Shown: positions 44,298-53,309 of the stretch, piece after piece
Position numbering within the stretch: the first letter of the stretch is position 1
Layout of the letters: each line of letters begins with the position of its first letter
Assembly (NCBI RefSeq): GCF_003269035.1
Contig: NZ_QLTK01000030.1
Span: forward strand, 1-64,000
From: Paraburkholderia bryophila
GTDB taxonomy: Bacteria > Pseudomonadota > Gammaproteobacteria > Burkholderiales > Burkholderiaceae
DNA: 64,000 nt
Direction of reading: 5' to 3'
Translations under genes and position numbers: made by a program
The notes under the pieces: generated by a model
Told to the model about the DNA's origin: nothing
What the model saw: only the letters and a program-made list of their open reading frames with translations
Database searches by the model: none

Positions 44298-46007
44298 ATG
44301 ACTACCGAACGCAACGACGCGCCAGCGGCATCCAATTTCATCCGCAACATCATCGACGACGACAACCGCACCGGCAAGTGGGGCCAGCGCGTCGAAACGC
44401 GCTTTCCGCCCGAGCCGAACGGCTATCTGCATATCGGTCACGCCAAGAGCATCTGCCTGAACTTCGGCGTGGCGCGCAGCTATGGCGGCGTGTGCCATCT
44501 GCGCTTCGACGACACCAATCCGGAAAAGGAAAGCGTCGAATACGTCGACTCGATTATCGACGCCGTGCGCTGGCTCGGTTTCGAGTGGGAAAAAGACGGC
44601 AAGGAACAGCTCTATTACGCGAGCGACTACTACGACAAGCTTTACGAGTTCGCCGAACTGCTGATCGAACGCGGCAAGGCTTACGTGGACAGCCAGTCGG
44701 CCGAAGAAATGCGCGCCAATCGCGGCTCGGCCTCCGAGGTCGGCACGCCATCGCGCTTCCGCGAACGCTCGGTGCAGGAAAACCTCGACCTGTTCCGCCG
44801 CATGAAGGCCGGCGAGTTCAAGGAAGGCGAGCACGTGCTGCGCGCGAAGATCGACATGTCGTCGCCGAACTTCAACATGCGCGACCCGGTTATCTACCGC
44901 ATCCGCTTCGCGCATCACTACCGCACCGGCGACGCCTGGTGCGTGTACCCGATGTACGACTACACGCATTGCATTTCGGACGCGTTGGAAAACATCACGC
45001 ATTCGCTGTGCACGCTCGAGTTCGAAGACCATCGTCCGCTGTACGACTGGATTCTGAACGAGCTGGCTGAAGCGGGTATTTTCACGCGCCCGCTGCCGCA
45101 ACAAATCGAGTTTTCGCGGCTGAACCTGACCTACGCGATCACCAGCAAGCGCAAGCTGCTGCAACTGGTGACCGAAGGCCATGTGGACGGCTGGGACGAT
45201 CCGCGTATGCCGACCATCGTCGGCGTGCGCCGGCGCGGCTTCACGCCCGAGGCGATCCAGTTGTTCTGCGAGCGCATCGGCGTGACCAAGGTCGATTCGT
45301 GGATCGACATGAGCGTGTTCGAAGGTGCGCTGCGCGACGATCTGGACGACAAGGCGCCGCGTACGGCCGCCGTGCTCGATCCGGTCAAGCTGATCATCGA
45401 CAACTTCCCGGAAGGCGTCAGCGAGCCGTGCACCGCGCCGGTTCATCCGCATCATCCGGAACACGGTGTGCGCGAGTTTCCGATTTCGCGCGAACTGTGG
45501 ATCGAGCGCGACGACTACAACGAAGCGCCGCCGAAGGGTTATTTCCGTCTGTTCCCCGGCAACAAGGTGCGGCTGCGTTACGGCTACGTGATCGAATGCG
45601 TCGGCGCGGACAAAGACGAGAACGGCAATATCGTCGCGGTGCATTGCACGTATTTCCCGGACAGCAAGTCGGGCACCGAAGGCGCGAACAACTACAAGGT
45701 CAAGGGCAACATTCACTGGGTCAGCGCGGCCGCCGCCTACCCCGCCGAAGTGCGCATTTACGACCGTCTGTTCAAGGAACCGCAACCGGACGCCGGTGGC
45801 CGCGAATTCCTCGACGCATTGAATCCGGACTCGAAGCGCGTGGTTCATGCGTACCTCGAACCGGGCGCCCAAAATGCGTTGCCGGAACAGCGCTATCAGT
45901 TCGAGCGCCATGGCTACTTTGTCGCCGACCGCGTCGACTCGAAGCCGGGCAAGCCCGTGTTCAACCGCATCGTCAGCTTGCGCGACAGTTGGGGCAAGCC
46001 GGCGTAA
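44298..46007 (+). CDS. glnS: Glutamine--tRNA ligase
   Basis: GlnS charges tRNA-Gln. The 569-residue class I synthetase has the HIGH motif in PPEPNGYLHIGHAKSICLNF (residues ~35-54), the FDDTNPEKE segment, and a KMSKS-equivalent ITSKRKLL around residue 285. The C-terminal anticodon-binding beta barrels include PISRELWIERDDYNE. Length and order match the family. It is rightward and appears to be a single transcription unit. Confidence 0.97.
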   Translation: MTTERNDAPAASNFIRNIIDDDNRTGKWGQRVETRFPPEPNGYLHIGHAKSICLNFGVARSYGGVCHLRFDDTNPEKESVEYVDSIIDAVRWLGFEWEKDGKEQLYYASDYYDKLYEFAELLIERGKAYVDSQSAEEMRANRGSASEVGTPSRFRERSVQENLDLFRRMKAGEFKEGEHVLRAKIDMSSPNFNMRDPVIYRIRFAHHYRTGDAWCVYPMYDYTHCISDALENITHSLCTLEFEDHRPLYDWILNELAEAGIFTRPLPQQIEFSRLNLTYAITSKRKLLQLVTEGHVDGWDDPRMPTIVGVRRRGFTPEAIQLFCERIGVTKVDSWIDMSVFEGALRDDLDDKAPRTAAVLDPVKLIIDNFPEGVSEPCTAPVHPHHPEHGVREFPISRELWIERDDYNEAPPKGYFRLFPGNKVRLRYGYVIECVGADKDENGNIVAVHCTYFPDSKSGTEGANNYKVKGNIHWVSAAAAYPAEVRIYDRLFKEPQPDAGGREFLDALNPDSKRVVHAYLEPGAQNALPEQRYQFERHGYFVADRVDSKPGKPVFNRIVSLRDSWGKPA

Positions 46008-46148
46008 GCTTGAACGGCTGTCGGTCGTCGCGCATCTGAAGTTGAAGACGGCGTGTATACCGTTGATGGGATGCACGCCGTTTCGTTGCATCATGTTCCA
46101 TCGACAGTGACAGGGCGCCCGCCCGAATGCGCCAGTCCCGGAGGTCCG

Positions 46149-47219
46149 ATGAAAGTGGTTGCCCGCCGCGGGGCGAGTACCGGTGAGCCGACACACGTGG
46201 TGCGCAATGCGCACGACCTTCCGGGTATGCATGAAGCGCATCATGCTCAGACCGTTCCCGCCGTCGGCATGGCACACGCCGCCGCACGCTTCGCTCGTCG
46301 CGCGTTGCAGCGCGGCCGGCTGACCAGGCTCAACCAACTCGCGGCGCTGGCCCCCCTGATCGCAGCGTCGCTCGCGGGCCCGGTCCGCGCGGACGAACTC
46401 ACCGGCACCCTGAAAAAAATCCATGACGACGGCGTGGTCGTGCTCGGCGTGCGTGAGGCGTCGATTCCGTTCTCTTACTTCGACGGCAAAGGCACGGTCG
46501 GCTATTCGCAAAGCATTGCGCTGCAGGTCGTCGATGAAATCAGGAAGACGCTCGGCATGCCGCAACTGAAGGTGCACGAGATCACCGTGACCTCGTCGAA
46601 CCGCACGCCGATGCTGCTGAACAACCAGATCGACCTGGAATGCGGCTCGACCACGCATACCGTCGAACGCGAAAATCTCGCCGCCTTCTCGAACAGTTTC
46701 TTCCAGTACGCGGTGCGGATGATCGTGCGCAAGAGCAGTGGCATTACGGATTTTCCGGACCTGGCGGGCAAGGCGGTGGTGACGACCGCGGGCACCTCGG
46801 ACGAACGCCTGCTACGCCGCCTGAATACCGACAAGCATCTGAATATGCGCATTACCAGCGCGCGCGATCATCCGGACGCGTTCAACGCGCTCAAGGACGA
46901 CCGGGCGGTAGCGTTCGTGATGGACGAACCGATCGTGTACGGCTTCAAGGCCACCGATCCGCGTCCGGACGACTTCGTGGTAACCGGCACGCCGCTCGGC
47001 TCCGAGGTCTACGCGTGCATGTTCCGCAAGGGCGACGAACCCTTCCGCAGTCTCGTGAACGGTGTGATCGCGCGCGGCCAGACTTCCGGCGACGCGGAAC
47101 GTTTGTACCGGCAGTGGTTCACGCAGCCTATCCCGCCGCACGGCATCAATCTGAATTTTCCGCTGTCGGAACAGAATCGTGCGTTGTTTGCACATCCGAA
47201 CGATCGCGCGCTGGATTGA
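46149..47219 (+). CDS. Amino-acid ABC transporter binding protein (family 3, glutamate/aspartate GltI-like)
   Basis: The 356-residue product ends its export signal at LNQLAALAPLIAASLAGPVRA. A family 3 periplasmic binding fold follows (GTLKKIHDDGVVVLGVREAS; IPFSYFDGKGTVGYSQSIA; LDLECGSTTHTVEREN-like NNQIDLECGSTTHT; GLAGKAVVTTAGTS-like segment). The motif IDLECGSTTHTVER is characteristic of GltI/DEBP. CCGGAGG before ATG 46149 supports this start, although it gives an unusually long hydrophilic region of about 60 residues before the signal. No permease or ATPase gene follows. Confidence 0.83.
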   Translation: MKVVARRGASTGEPTHVVRNAHDLPGMHEAHHAQTVPAVGMAHAAARFARRALQRGRLTRLNQLAALAPLIAASLAGPVRADELTGTLKKIHDDGVVVLGVREASIPFSYFDGKGTVGYSQSIALQVVDEIRKTLGMPQLKVHEITVTSSNRTPMLLNNQIDLECGSTTHTVERENLAAFSNSFFQYAVRMIVRKSSGITDFPDLAGKAVVTTAGTSDERLLRRLNTDKHLNMRITSARDHPDAFNALKDDRAVAFVMDEPIVYGFKATDPRPDDFVVTGTPLGSEVYACMFRKGDEPFRSLVNGVIARGQTSGDAERLYRQWFTQPIPPHGINLNFPLSEQNRALFAHPNDRALD

Positions 47220-47274
47220 GGTTCAGCGCGAGGCGGGCCGTGACGCTGCCGGGCTCATTGCGCCGCCCTGGCAG

Positions 47275-47724
47275 CTATAGCGACCGATGCAAATCCGCCA
47301 GCGACAGCGTCGTCTGAAAAAGCCGCGCGAGACTGCGGCTCGCATAACGCTCGACCTCGTGCGGCGCGGCCCAGCGGTAGGCATCCATTTCGGGAATCAG
47401 CGTGCCGTCGGAGCGGCGCGGAAACAGCGACGTGCAGGTGCACGAACTCAGATCGAGTTCGTCGGCCCGAGCCCGCGCGCCGAACAGATGCAGGTCCTTG
47501 TCGCGCCGGTAGACGAACAGGCCGAGATCCTTCAGCCGCTCCGCTTCGATCGCGATGCCGGTTTCCTCGACCATCTCGCGCAATGCCGTGACGTGCGGCG
47601 CTTCGCCCTCTTCGCCGTGCCCTTTCGGAATGTCCCAGTGCGAGGTTTCGGTGGCATGCGCGAGTAGCACGCGGCCGTCCGGATCGAGCAGCACGATGCC
47701 GCACGAAATGACCCGCGCGCTCAT
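47275..47724 (-). CDS. Nudix hydrolase
   Basis: The 149-residue protein has the Nudix box GHGEEGEAPHVTALREMVEET (in two parts; residues ~35-57) after the entry strand SCGIVLLDPDGRVLLAHAT and WDIPKG. This resembles diadenosine-polyphosphate or mRNA-decapping-type Nudix enzymes of small size. No substrate can be named. It converges with the binding-protein gene and precedes no clear partner. Confidence 0.82.
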   Translation of the reverse strand: MSARVISCGIVLLDPDGRVLLAHATETSHWDIPKGHGEEGEAPHVTALREMVEETGIAIEAERLKDLGLFVYRRDKDLHLFGARARADELDLSSCTCTSLFPRRSDGTLIPEMDAYRWAAPHEVERYASRSLARLFQTTLSLADLHRSL

Positions 47725-47806
47725 CGCCGTCTCGCGCCGCAGCGCGCCATGGCATCGGGCCGCGCAGCCGGCCAGCCGGCGCGCGTCGCCATTACGGCCA
47801 GCATGC

Positions 47807-48196
47807 TCAGTGCTTTTTCTGCAGTTGCCAGTTGCCCTCGCCCTGCTTGCAGAATTGCGGGCGCAGGTTCATGGATTGGCCCTTCGCGTTCAACACGACG
47901 CCGACGTCGCGGCAGGTGCGCTCGCCGTCCTTGGCCGTGCCGGCGACCGTGATGGTCGCGTCGATTTTCACGCTGTTGCCGGTGCCTTCGTTGACCCAGT
48001 TCGCGCTCTCGCCGTCCTGTTTATCGTTCAACGCGGCCATGACCGCCTTCTTGACCGAATCCACGTCGCGCTGCTTCATGTAGCTGATCGGCGTGTCGTT
48101 CAGAAAGCCCAGGTTGGCTGCTTGCGCGCTGAGCGCGCCGCCCAGCAACAGGCAACCGACGCTCAGATGAAACAGGGCACGGGTTCGCATCGACAT
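47807..48196 (-). CDS. Small exported protein resembling the RT0821/Lpp0805 17-kDa-antigen-type family
   Basis: The 129-residue product has a signal peptide (MSMRTRALFHLSVGCLLLGGALSAQA). The mature domain has the pattern VMAALNDKQDGESANWVNEGTGNS (in parts), TITVAGTAKDGERTCRDVGVV and FCKQGEGNWQLQ. This matches the C-terminal 'surface antigen' module in which a Trp, a Cys-Arg and a final Cys...W are spaced similarly. GAGGAGAACTCTTC before ATG 48196 fixes the start. Its role is unknown, probably in the envelope. Confidence 0.62.
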   Translation of the reverse strand: MSMRTRALFHLSVGCLLLGGALSAQAANLGFLNDTPISYMKQRDVDSVKKAVMAALNDKQDGESANWVNEGTGNSVKIDATITVAGTAKDGERTCRDVGVVLNAKGQSMNLRPQFCKQGEGNWQLQKKH

Positions 48197-48507
48197 GAAG
48201 AGTTCTCCTCGAAAGTGTTTCAGGCGGTCGACGAGCGCGCTCGCCGCAACTCGTGATCTGGACCCCAAAAGCATAGCATGTCCCCTTGACGCGACCGCGC
48301 GATATACGCTCGCGGTGACTTGCAGCAATCGGCGTCGAGACCGGAATGCCCCGCTACGTCGGCCTTCTCCCGTCGCGCGCAGCGCGCGGACGCATGCGTA
48401 CGCTGGTCGCGTCTAATTTTAAGATAAGTCCCATGTCCGCTTGGCGCACGCATTTTTAAGATTGCTCTATTGCGCTTCGGCGCCCTTCACGCGTCAAACC
48501 CTTCGCC

Positions 48508-48747
48508 ATGGATACCTCCCTTGCCCTCGAAACCTTTGCCGTCGCGCTCGCGCTGTTGTGTGTCGCGCTCGTACCCGTGGCGATCCGCAGCGACCCTGGC
48601 CTGGCGCGACGTATCGTCAGGATGGACGGACTGCCGCTCGCGCGTTGGCCGAATCTGCTGACGCGGATCGGCTTCGCGTGTCTGCTGGCTTCTTTCGCGC
48701 TGTTTTTCATCGCCTGCTATTACATCCTCGAAGGCCCGGGTTACTGA
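48508..48747 (+). CDS. Small two-helix membrane protein, unknown function
   Basis: The 79-residue protein has one hydrophobic segment at residues ~7-26 (LETFAVALALLCVALVPVAI) and another at ~52-73 (IGFACLLASFALFFIACYYI), with a basic loop between them. There is no recognisable domain. It converges with the di-heme peroxidase gene 20 bases away. Its conserved-looking hydrophobic pattern supports it being real; function is unknown. Confidence 0.55.
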   Translation: MDTSLALETFAVALALLCVALVPVAIRSDPGLARRIVRMDGLPLARWPNLLTRIGFACLLASFALFFIACYYILEGPGY

Positions 48748-48766
48748 TCCGGCGGCTCCCGCCCCG

Positions 48767-50233
48767 TCAGTTCGCGCCGGCCTTCGCGGTTGCGTTGGCC
48801 ACCCTGGCCACGCCGCCCGCCGCACCTTCCACCTTGTAGCCATCCGTCAACGTCTTCAGGAACGCCACCACGTCCCTGATTTCGGCCTCGTCGAGCGACG
48901 GCTTGTCTCCCGGCTTGCGATCGAACGGCGGATCGGTATTCAGATTGACCCAGTAGCGCTGCGGCAAGTCGTCGAACTTCTGCACTTTGCCTTGGGAAAC
49001 CGGATAGAACTTCTCCGGATTCGTATCGCGCTCGGCATAGAAACGCAGCACCTGTTCGAGCGAATGATAGATGCCGTTATGGAAGAAGCTCTTCTTCAAG
49101 GCGACGTTGCGCAGCGTCGGCGTACGAAACAGGCCGCAAAACTCCGCGCGTCCGCCGAGATCGGTGCGCTCCGGACCGCAAGCGCCGAGATCGTGGAACT
49201 GCGGGTCGTGATTCACCGCCAGCGCGCGGTTGCGCGGCACACCGATCGCGATCAGGCCGAAGTCGCTGAACTGCGGCGGCGCGCCGTCACGGGTACGCTG
49301 GCTGATGTGGCAACTCGCGCAATTGCCCTTCTGTTCGTCGTTGAAGACTTGCAGGCCGTGCAATTCGGCTTTCGTCAGTTGCGCTTTGCCCGCCAGATAC
49401 GCGTCGTACTTGCTGGTGTACGGATAGAACAACTCGGGTGTCTGCTCGAAGGTTTCGAGCGCTTGCAGCACGGCGTTGAAGGTGGCGTCGTCGTTGTCGA
49501 AAATGTGCTCGCCGAAGGCCTCGCGGAACGCCTCGGCATACGGCGCGGCCTTGACCGCGGCGCGCACCCTGGCCGGCGTGCTGCCCATTTCGAACGACGA
49601 CAACAGCGGAATCCGCGCCTGATCGCGGCCACGGTCGACCCTGCCGTCCCAGGTCAGGCCACCGGTCGGGCCGGCGTCGACACTTTCGTCGCCTTCGTCG
49701 TCGGACTCGTGATAGTGCTCGGCGAACGCCGGCACCGATTGCAGATACTTCAGCGTCGGCGCGGCGCGCATGCCGGTGCGATGCATGTCGTTGCCGCCCA
49801 GTTGCACCGCCTGCGCATTGGCCGGCGAGAACGCATGGTCGGGACTATGGCACGACGCGCAGGCAAGCTTGCCGGAGCCGGACAGCGATGCGTCGAAAAA
49901 TAGCTGCTTGCCGAGCGCCGTCATCTGCTGGACGGATTTGTAAACTTCCGCGCGGGTCTGGCCGGCATCGTGAGCGGCATGCCGAGCCGCTACCGGAACC
50001 GTGGACGCCGCGCCAGGCACCGCCGCCGCGCTGGCTTCCGCCTTGAGGCCGGTACTCGCCGCAGGCGTGCCCGCGTCGCACGCGGCGAGGCTCAACGTCA
50101 CGCCGACGAGCGCCAAGGTGACCGACAGCATGCCGCCGATCGTGCCGAATCCCTTGCCCCCAGCCGACTCCGCGTGCCGCCACGCCCCGAACCGAACCGC
50201 CGTTTTCCGAATCCCCGCGAGACCAGGCCGCAT
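48767..50233 (-). CDS. Di-heme cytochrome c peroxidase (CcpA/MauG family)
   Basis: The 488-residue exported protein has a hydrophobic signal with lipobox-like LSLAAC and two CxxCH heme sites, CASCHSPDHAFS (residues ~130) and CASCHISQ (~310), as in bacterial cytochrome c peroxidases reducing H2O2 in the periplasm. Other family segments are LFFDASLSGSGKLAC, GGLTWDGRVDRGRDQA and RTPTLRNVALKKSFFHNG. The start at 50233 is tentative; an ATG at 50302 is in frame, and neither has a strong ribosome site. It diverges from the phosphoesterase gene. Confidence 0.85.
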   Translation of the reverse strand: MRPGLAGIRKTAVRFGAWRHAESAGGKGFGTIGGMLSVTLALVGVTLSLAACDAGTPAASTGLKAEASAAAVPGAASTVPVAARHAAHDAGQTRAEVYKSVQQMTALGKQLFFDASLSGSGKLACASCHSPDHAFSPANAQAVQLGGNDMHRTGMRAAPTLKYLQSVPAFAEHYHESDDEGDESVDAGPTGGLTWDGRVDRGRDQARIPLLSSFEMGSTPARVRAAVKAAPYAEAFREAFGEHIFDNDDATFNAVLQALETFEQTPELFYPYTSKYDAYLAGKAQLTKAELHGLQVFNDEQKGNCASCHISQRTRDGAPPQFSDFGLIAIGVPRNRALAVNHDPQFHDLGACGPERTDLGGRAEFCGLFRTPTLRNVALKKSFFHNGIYHSLEQVLRFYAERDTNPEKFYPVSQGKVQKFDDLPQRYWVNLNTDPPFDRKPGDKPSLDEAEIRDVVAFLKTLTDGYKVEGAAGGVARVANATAKAGAN

Positions 50234-50451
50234 ATGAATGATGTGAGTTGCCGATAGTAAAGTCCGCGAGCGTATTTCATTCACATGTCGCTTAAATGAC
50301 ATACAGCCGACGAAAACTACAACACCAAAGCGATTCGTAATTAATTACATCTTTCTGTCAAATTCCCTGGCCAAACTTTCGCCGGCGGTCATCCGTGTAA
50401 GGAAATACAGGAGGCCCGCGTCCCCAACGCGTGAGAGAGAAACCACATCAA
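50234..50451. promoter_or_regulatory. Divergent region between peroxidase and phosphoesterase genes
   Basis: The spacer contains a perfect 12-base palindrome, GTAATTAATTAC (50337-50348), in an A+T-rich core, which is a good candidate operator or promoter. A single CTGTCA half-site at 50355-50360 recalls a Pho box, but the second half is absent. Confidence 0.4.
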
Positions 50452-52032
50452 ATGAACAAAAAACTGATCTGCGCGACGCCTATCGCGATCGCAGCAGCGT
50501 TGAGCCTTTATGCGTGCGGCGGCAGCGACATCGCTCCGCAACCGGACATCACGTCGATCAAGACGGTCGTGGTGATCTACGCGGAAAACCGCAGCTTCGA
50601 CAACCTGTACGGCAACTTCCCCGGCGCGAACGGCCTGCAGAACGTGTCGGCGGCGAACTCCACGCAATTGGACCGCAACGGCACCGTGCTGGCGACGCTG
50701 CCGCCGGTGTGGAACGGCCTGACGCAAACCGGCGTGACGCCGGTGATTACGCAGGCCATGACCGCGAATCTGCCGAACACGCCGTTCGCGATCGACGACC
50801 CGAAGGGTTTCAACGCACCGATCACCGCGACGACACGCGATCTGTATCACCGCTTCTACGAGAACCAGATGCAGATCAACGGCGGCAAGAACGACAAGTT
50901 CGCCGCGTGGGCGGATTCGGGCGGCCTCGTGATGGGTCACTACACGCCCGACGCCGACAAGTTGCCGCTGTGGAAAGTCGCCCAGCAATACACACTGGCC
51001 GACAACTTTTTCATGGGTGCATTCGGCGGTTCGTTCCTGAACCACCAGTGGTTGATCTGCGCATGTACGCCGACCTATCCGAACGCGGATAAGAGCCCGG
51101 CTGCCGGCTCGATCTCGGCGGTGGAAAGCGACGGCGTGACGCTGAAACTGGCGACGAATTCGCCGGCTTCGGCCATCACCGGCGCGCCCAAATACGTGCT
51201 GTCGGGCAATCTGACGCCCGACTTCTACGCGATCAACACGATGCAGCCGCCGTTTCAGCCGAGCGGCAACAAGGCGGCGACCGGCGGCGACGCGAATCTC
51301 GCCGATCCGACCCAGGCCACCACGCTGCCGGCGCAGACGCAGCAGCACATTGGCGATCTGTTGAGCAAGGCGAACGTGTCGTGGGCGTGGTACGGCGGCG
51401 CGTGGGGCGCGGCGGTGTCGGCGGCGCAAACCGGCACGGCCAACGTGATCTACGGTGCGAATCTGACGGCGCCGAACTTCCAGCCGCATCATCAGCCGTT
51501 CAACTACTTCGCCGATCTGGCGCCAGGTACCACCAACCGCGCGCAGCATCTGCTCGACGGCGGCATGGGCGGCTCGGAGTTCATCAAGGCGATCGACGCC
51601 GGCACGTTGCCGCAAGTGTCGTTCTACAAGCCGCAGGGCAACCTGAACGAACACGCGGGTTACACCGACGTGGCGTCGGGCGACCAGCACATCGCCGACC
51701 TGATCTCGCATCTGCAGAAGAGCCCGCAGTGGAACAACATGCTGGTCGTCGTGACGTACGACGAAAACGGCGGCTTCTGGGATCACGTCGCGCCGCCGAA
51801 GGCCGACCGCTGGGGTCCGGGCACGCGGATTCCGGCGCTGATCGTTTCGCCGTACGCAAAGAAGGGTTTCGTCGATCACACGCAGTACGACACGACGTCG
51901 ATCCTGCGTTTCATCACGCACCGTTTCTCGCTGCCGACGCTGCCGGGTATCGCGACGCGCGACGCGGCGCTGGTTAGCAACGGCAGCAAACCGATGGGCG
52001 ACCTGACCGCGGCGTTGAACATCAAACAGTAA
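50452..52032 (+). CDS. Phosphoesterase of the phospholipase C / AcpA acid phosphatase family
   Basis: The 526-residue exported protein has a lipoprotein signal (MNKKLICATPIAIAAALSLYACGG, lipobox LYAC) and the PF04185-type catalytic elements. These are the metal-binding ENRSFDNLYGNFPGANGLQN near the start, NHQWLICACTPTYPNA in the middle and TYDENGGFWDHVAPP near the end. Family members hydrolyse phospholipids or phosphomonoesters outside the cytoplasm. ATG 50452 gives a normal signal peptide; an upstream in-frame start adds seven residues. An intrinsic terminator follows. Confidence 0.88.
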   Translation: MNKKLICATPIAIAAALSLYACGGSDIAPQPDITSIKTVVVIYAENRSFDNLYGNFPGANGLQNVSAANSTQLDRNGTVLATLPPVWNGLTQTGVTPVITQAMTANLPNTPFAIDDPKGFNAPITATTRDLYHRFYENQMQINGGKNDKFAAWADSGGLVMGHYTPDADKLPLWKVAQQYTLADNFFMGAFGGSFLNHQWLICACTPTYPNADKSPAAGSISAVESDGVTLKLATNSPASAITGAPKYVLSGNLTPDFYAINTMQPPFQPSGNKAATGGDANLADPTQATTLPAQTQQHIGDLLSKANVSWAWYGGAWGAAVSAAQTGTANVIYGANLTAPNFQPHHQPFNYFADLAPGTTNRAQHLLDGGMGGSEFIKAIDAGTLPQVSFYKPQGNLNEHAGYTDVASGDQHIADLISHLQKSPQWNNMLVVVTYDENGGFWDHVAPPKADRWGPGTRIPALIVSPYAKKGFVDHTQYDTTSILRFITHRFSLPTLPGIATRDAALVSNGSKPMGDLTAALNIKQ

Positions 52033-52081
52033 GCAGGGCGCGGTAAGCAACGGTCCCGCAGTGATGCGTGACCTTTTCATG

Positions 52082-52108
52082 GGCAGCTTCGGCTGCCTAT
52101 TTTTTTTT
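52082..52108 (+). terminator. Rho-independent terminator after the phosphoesterase gene
   Basis: The stem GGCAGC-TTCG-GCTGCC (52082-52097), with a stable TTCG tetraloop, is followed by TA and a run of T residues. It lies about 50 bases after the stop codon. Confidence 0.9.
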
Positions 52109-52302
52109 GGGGCTTCGCTCGTCGCGTGTCGGTGTCACGGATTGTCGTGCGACGGGTTTTCGCGAGCGGCGTATGCTTCGTGCGAAGGCGCGATCTTTGG
52201 CGTTTTTTTGCGGCGCGGCGCTTAACCAGCCTGTCTCGACCTGCTCCAATCTGTCTCGAGCCGCGCGATAGCGCTCAATCACTTATCCAGGAGTTCGACA
52301 GC

Positions 52303-52686
52303 ATGACTGAAAGAACCATCAAGGTCCCCGGACCGGATCATCCGATCACGATCGAGCCGGCGAACGCGCGCGTCGTGGTGACCGTGGCCGGCCGGCAGAT
52401 CGCCAGCTCGGACAACGCGCTGGTACTGCGCGAAGCCGCGTATCCGCCGGCTTATTACATTCCGCGTACCGACGTGGAGATGGCGCTACTGGAACGCACC
52501 GAACACGCGACGTATTGCCCGTACAAAGGCGAATGCGCGTACTACAGCATTCCGCTGGGCGGCGAGCGGACGGTGAATTCGGTGTGGACCTACGAAGCGC
52601 CGTATGCGGCTGTGAAAGAGATCGCGCAGCACCTGGCGTTTTATCCGGATCGGGTCGATTCGATCGAGGTGCAGGCGAAGGGGTAG
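52303..52686 (+). CDS. DUF427 domain protein
   Basis: The 127-residue protein is a full DUF427 module: HPITIEPANARVVVTVAGRQIA, then AYPPAYYIPRTDVEMALLER, then TYCPYKGECAYYSIPLGGER and WTYEAPYAAVKEIAQHLAFY. The family is widespread and uncharacterised biochemically. CCAGGAG before ATG 52303 supports the start. It is the last core-type gene before the island boundary at 52729. Confidence 0.85.
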   Translation: MTERTIKVPGPDHPITIEPANARVVVTVAGRQIASSDNALVLREAAYPPAYYIPRTDVEMALLERTEHATYCPYKGECAYYSIPLGGERTVNSVWTYEAPYAAVKEIAQHLAFYPDRVDSIEVQAKG

Positions 52687-52728
52687 TGGCGGTGCGCGGA
52701 CAGCCATGCTGTTCGTGAAGCGGAAACC

Positions 52729-52754
52729 TGGTACGGCAGGAGGGACTCGAACCC
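52729..52754 (-). other. 3' tRNA fragment (T-arm, acceptor strand, CCA): probable attachment site and island boundary
   Basis: On the minus strand the sequence GGGTTCGAGTCCC is followed by TCCTGCCGTACCA, giving a T-loop with TTCGAGT, an acceptor 3' strand and CCA. The matching 5' acceptor, D-arm and anticodon arm are absent upstream. Integrative elements that insert in the 3' end of a tRNA leave such a fragment at one end and an intact tRNA at the other. From the polarity the intact copy should lie right of 64000. Base composition changes at this point. Confidence 0.7.
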
Positions 52755-53168
52755 TTATGGTTTTTCCCGGCCCCTCCCCATCCGTTCAGCGCGACAAGAA
52801 TACTGTGCTTTCAACTACTTATCTCTCAAACTTAAATATGCACCTCGGTGCATGTGTACCGTTGGTTTGCATTTAGGTTGTCAAGCGTATATTTCTCGTT
52901 GCCTCAGGGGGGTGCGGGGGGAGCCGGCCTTAGAGTTATCAACAGGGGTCGGAGCGTTTTAACGAAGGCGCGTCACTCGAGAATCGAGTACTTAACCTTC
53001 CGCAGCGAAGGATGAACGTTCTCCAGATTCGGTGACGGATAGCCTTGATTCAGCTAGGCCGAATATCTCGGACGGTTCAACGGTTACGGTGGCTAACTCT
53101 GCATCGTGCTTAGGCCTATCAGCAGTGCTGGTCTTTCGCGAGAGCCCTGAACATGATATGTTTCGCGC
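52755..53168. other. Non-coding start of the island, upstream of the retron
   Basis: About 410 bases without a supportable gene. It contains a short hairpin CCTTC-N6-GAAGG near 52997-53012 and should hold the retron promoter; a TATGTT hexamer lies at 53157-53162 just before the predicted RNA. Confidence 0.4.
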
Positions 53169-53291
53169 TGTCTGCGGACAGATTTGTTATCGCGATTCGC
53201 GATAAATGGAAGTAATGCGCGAAGGCGCTGCCCTCGCATATCGTAGCGGCTATCTCGCTGATGATACGTTGCCAAAGAGTGTCCGCAGACA
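53169..53291 (+). ncRNA. Retron msr-msd RNA (Ec67/Eco2-like)
   Basis: The locus is bounded by a perfect 12-base inverted repeat, TGTCTGCGGACA (53169-53180) and TGTCCGCAGACA (53280-53291), the a1/a2 repeats. Just inside a1 is CAGATTTGTT (53179-53188), where the branching guanosine is expected. A perfect hairpin TTATCGCG-ATT-CGCGATAA (53187-53205) comes next. The msd part has a GCGC-GAAG-GCGC hairpin (53217-53228) and an imperfect stem-loop at 53239-53266. The reverse transcriptase starts 18 bases after a2. As I recall it, the Ec67 msr has the same CAGATTTGTT followed by a hairpin. Confidence 0.82.
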
Positions 53292-53309
53292 CCCATCTTC
53301 TTATACCGA

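Noticed and set aside
44286-46658. A 790-residue frame antisense to glnS
   Set aside because: It mirrors glnS and the following gene, and its composition is Arg/His/Asp/Val-rich with no domain.
50355-50373. Pho box upstream of the phosphoesterase gene
   Set aside because: Only one CTGTCA half-site is present; the second repeat at 11-base spacing does not match.
52729-52815. A complete tRNA gene on the minus strand
   Set aside because: Only the T-arm, acceptor 3' strand and CCA are present. No complementary 5' acceptor strand or anticodon arm occurs upstream, so it is a fragment.
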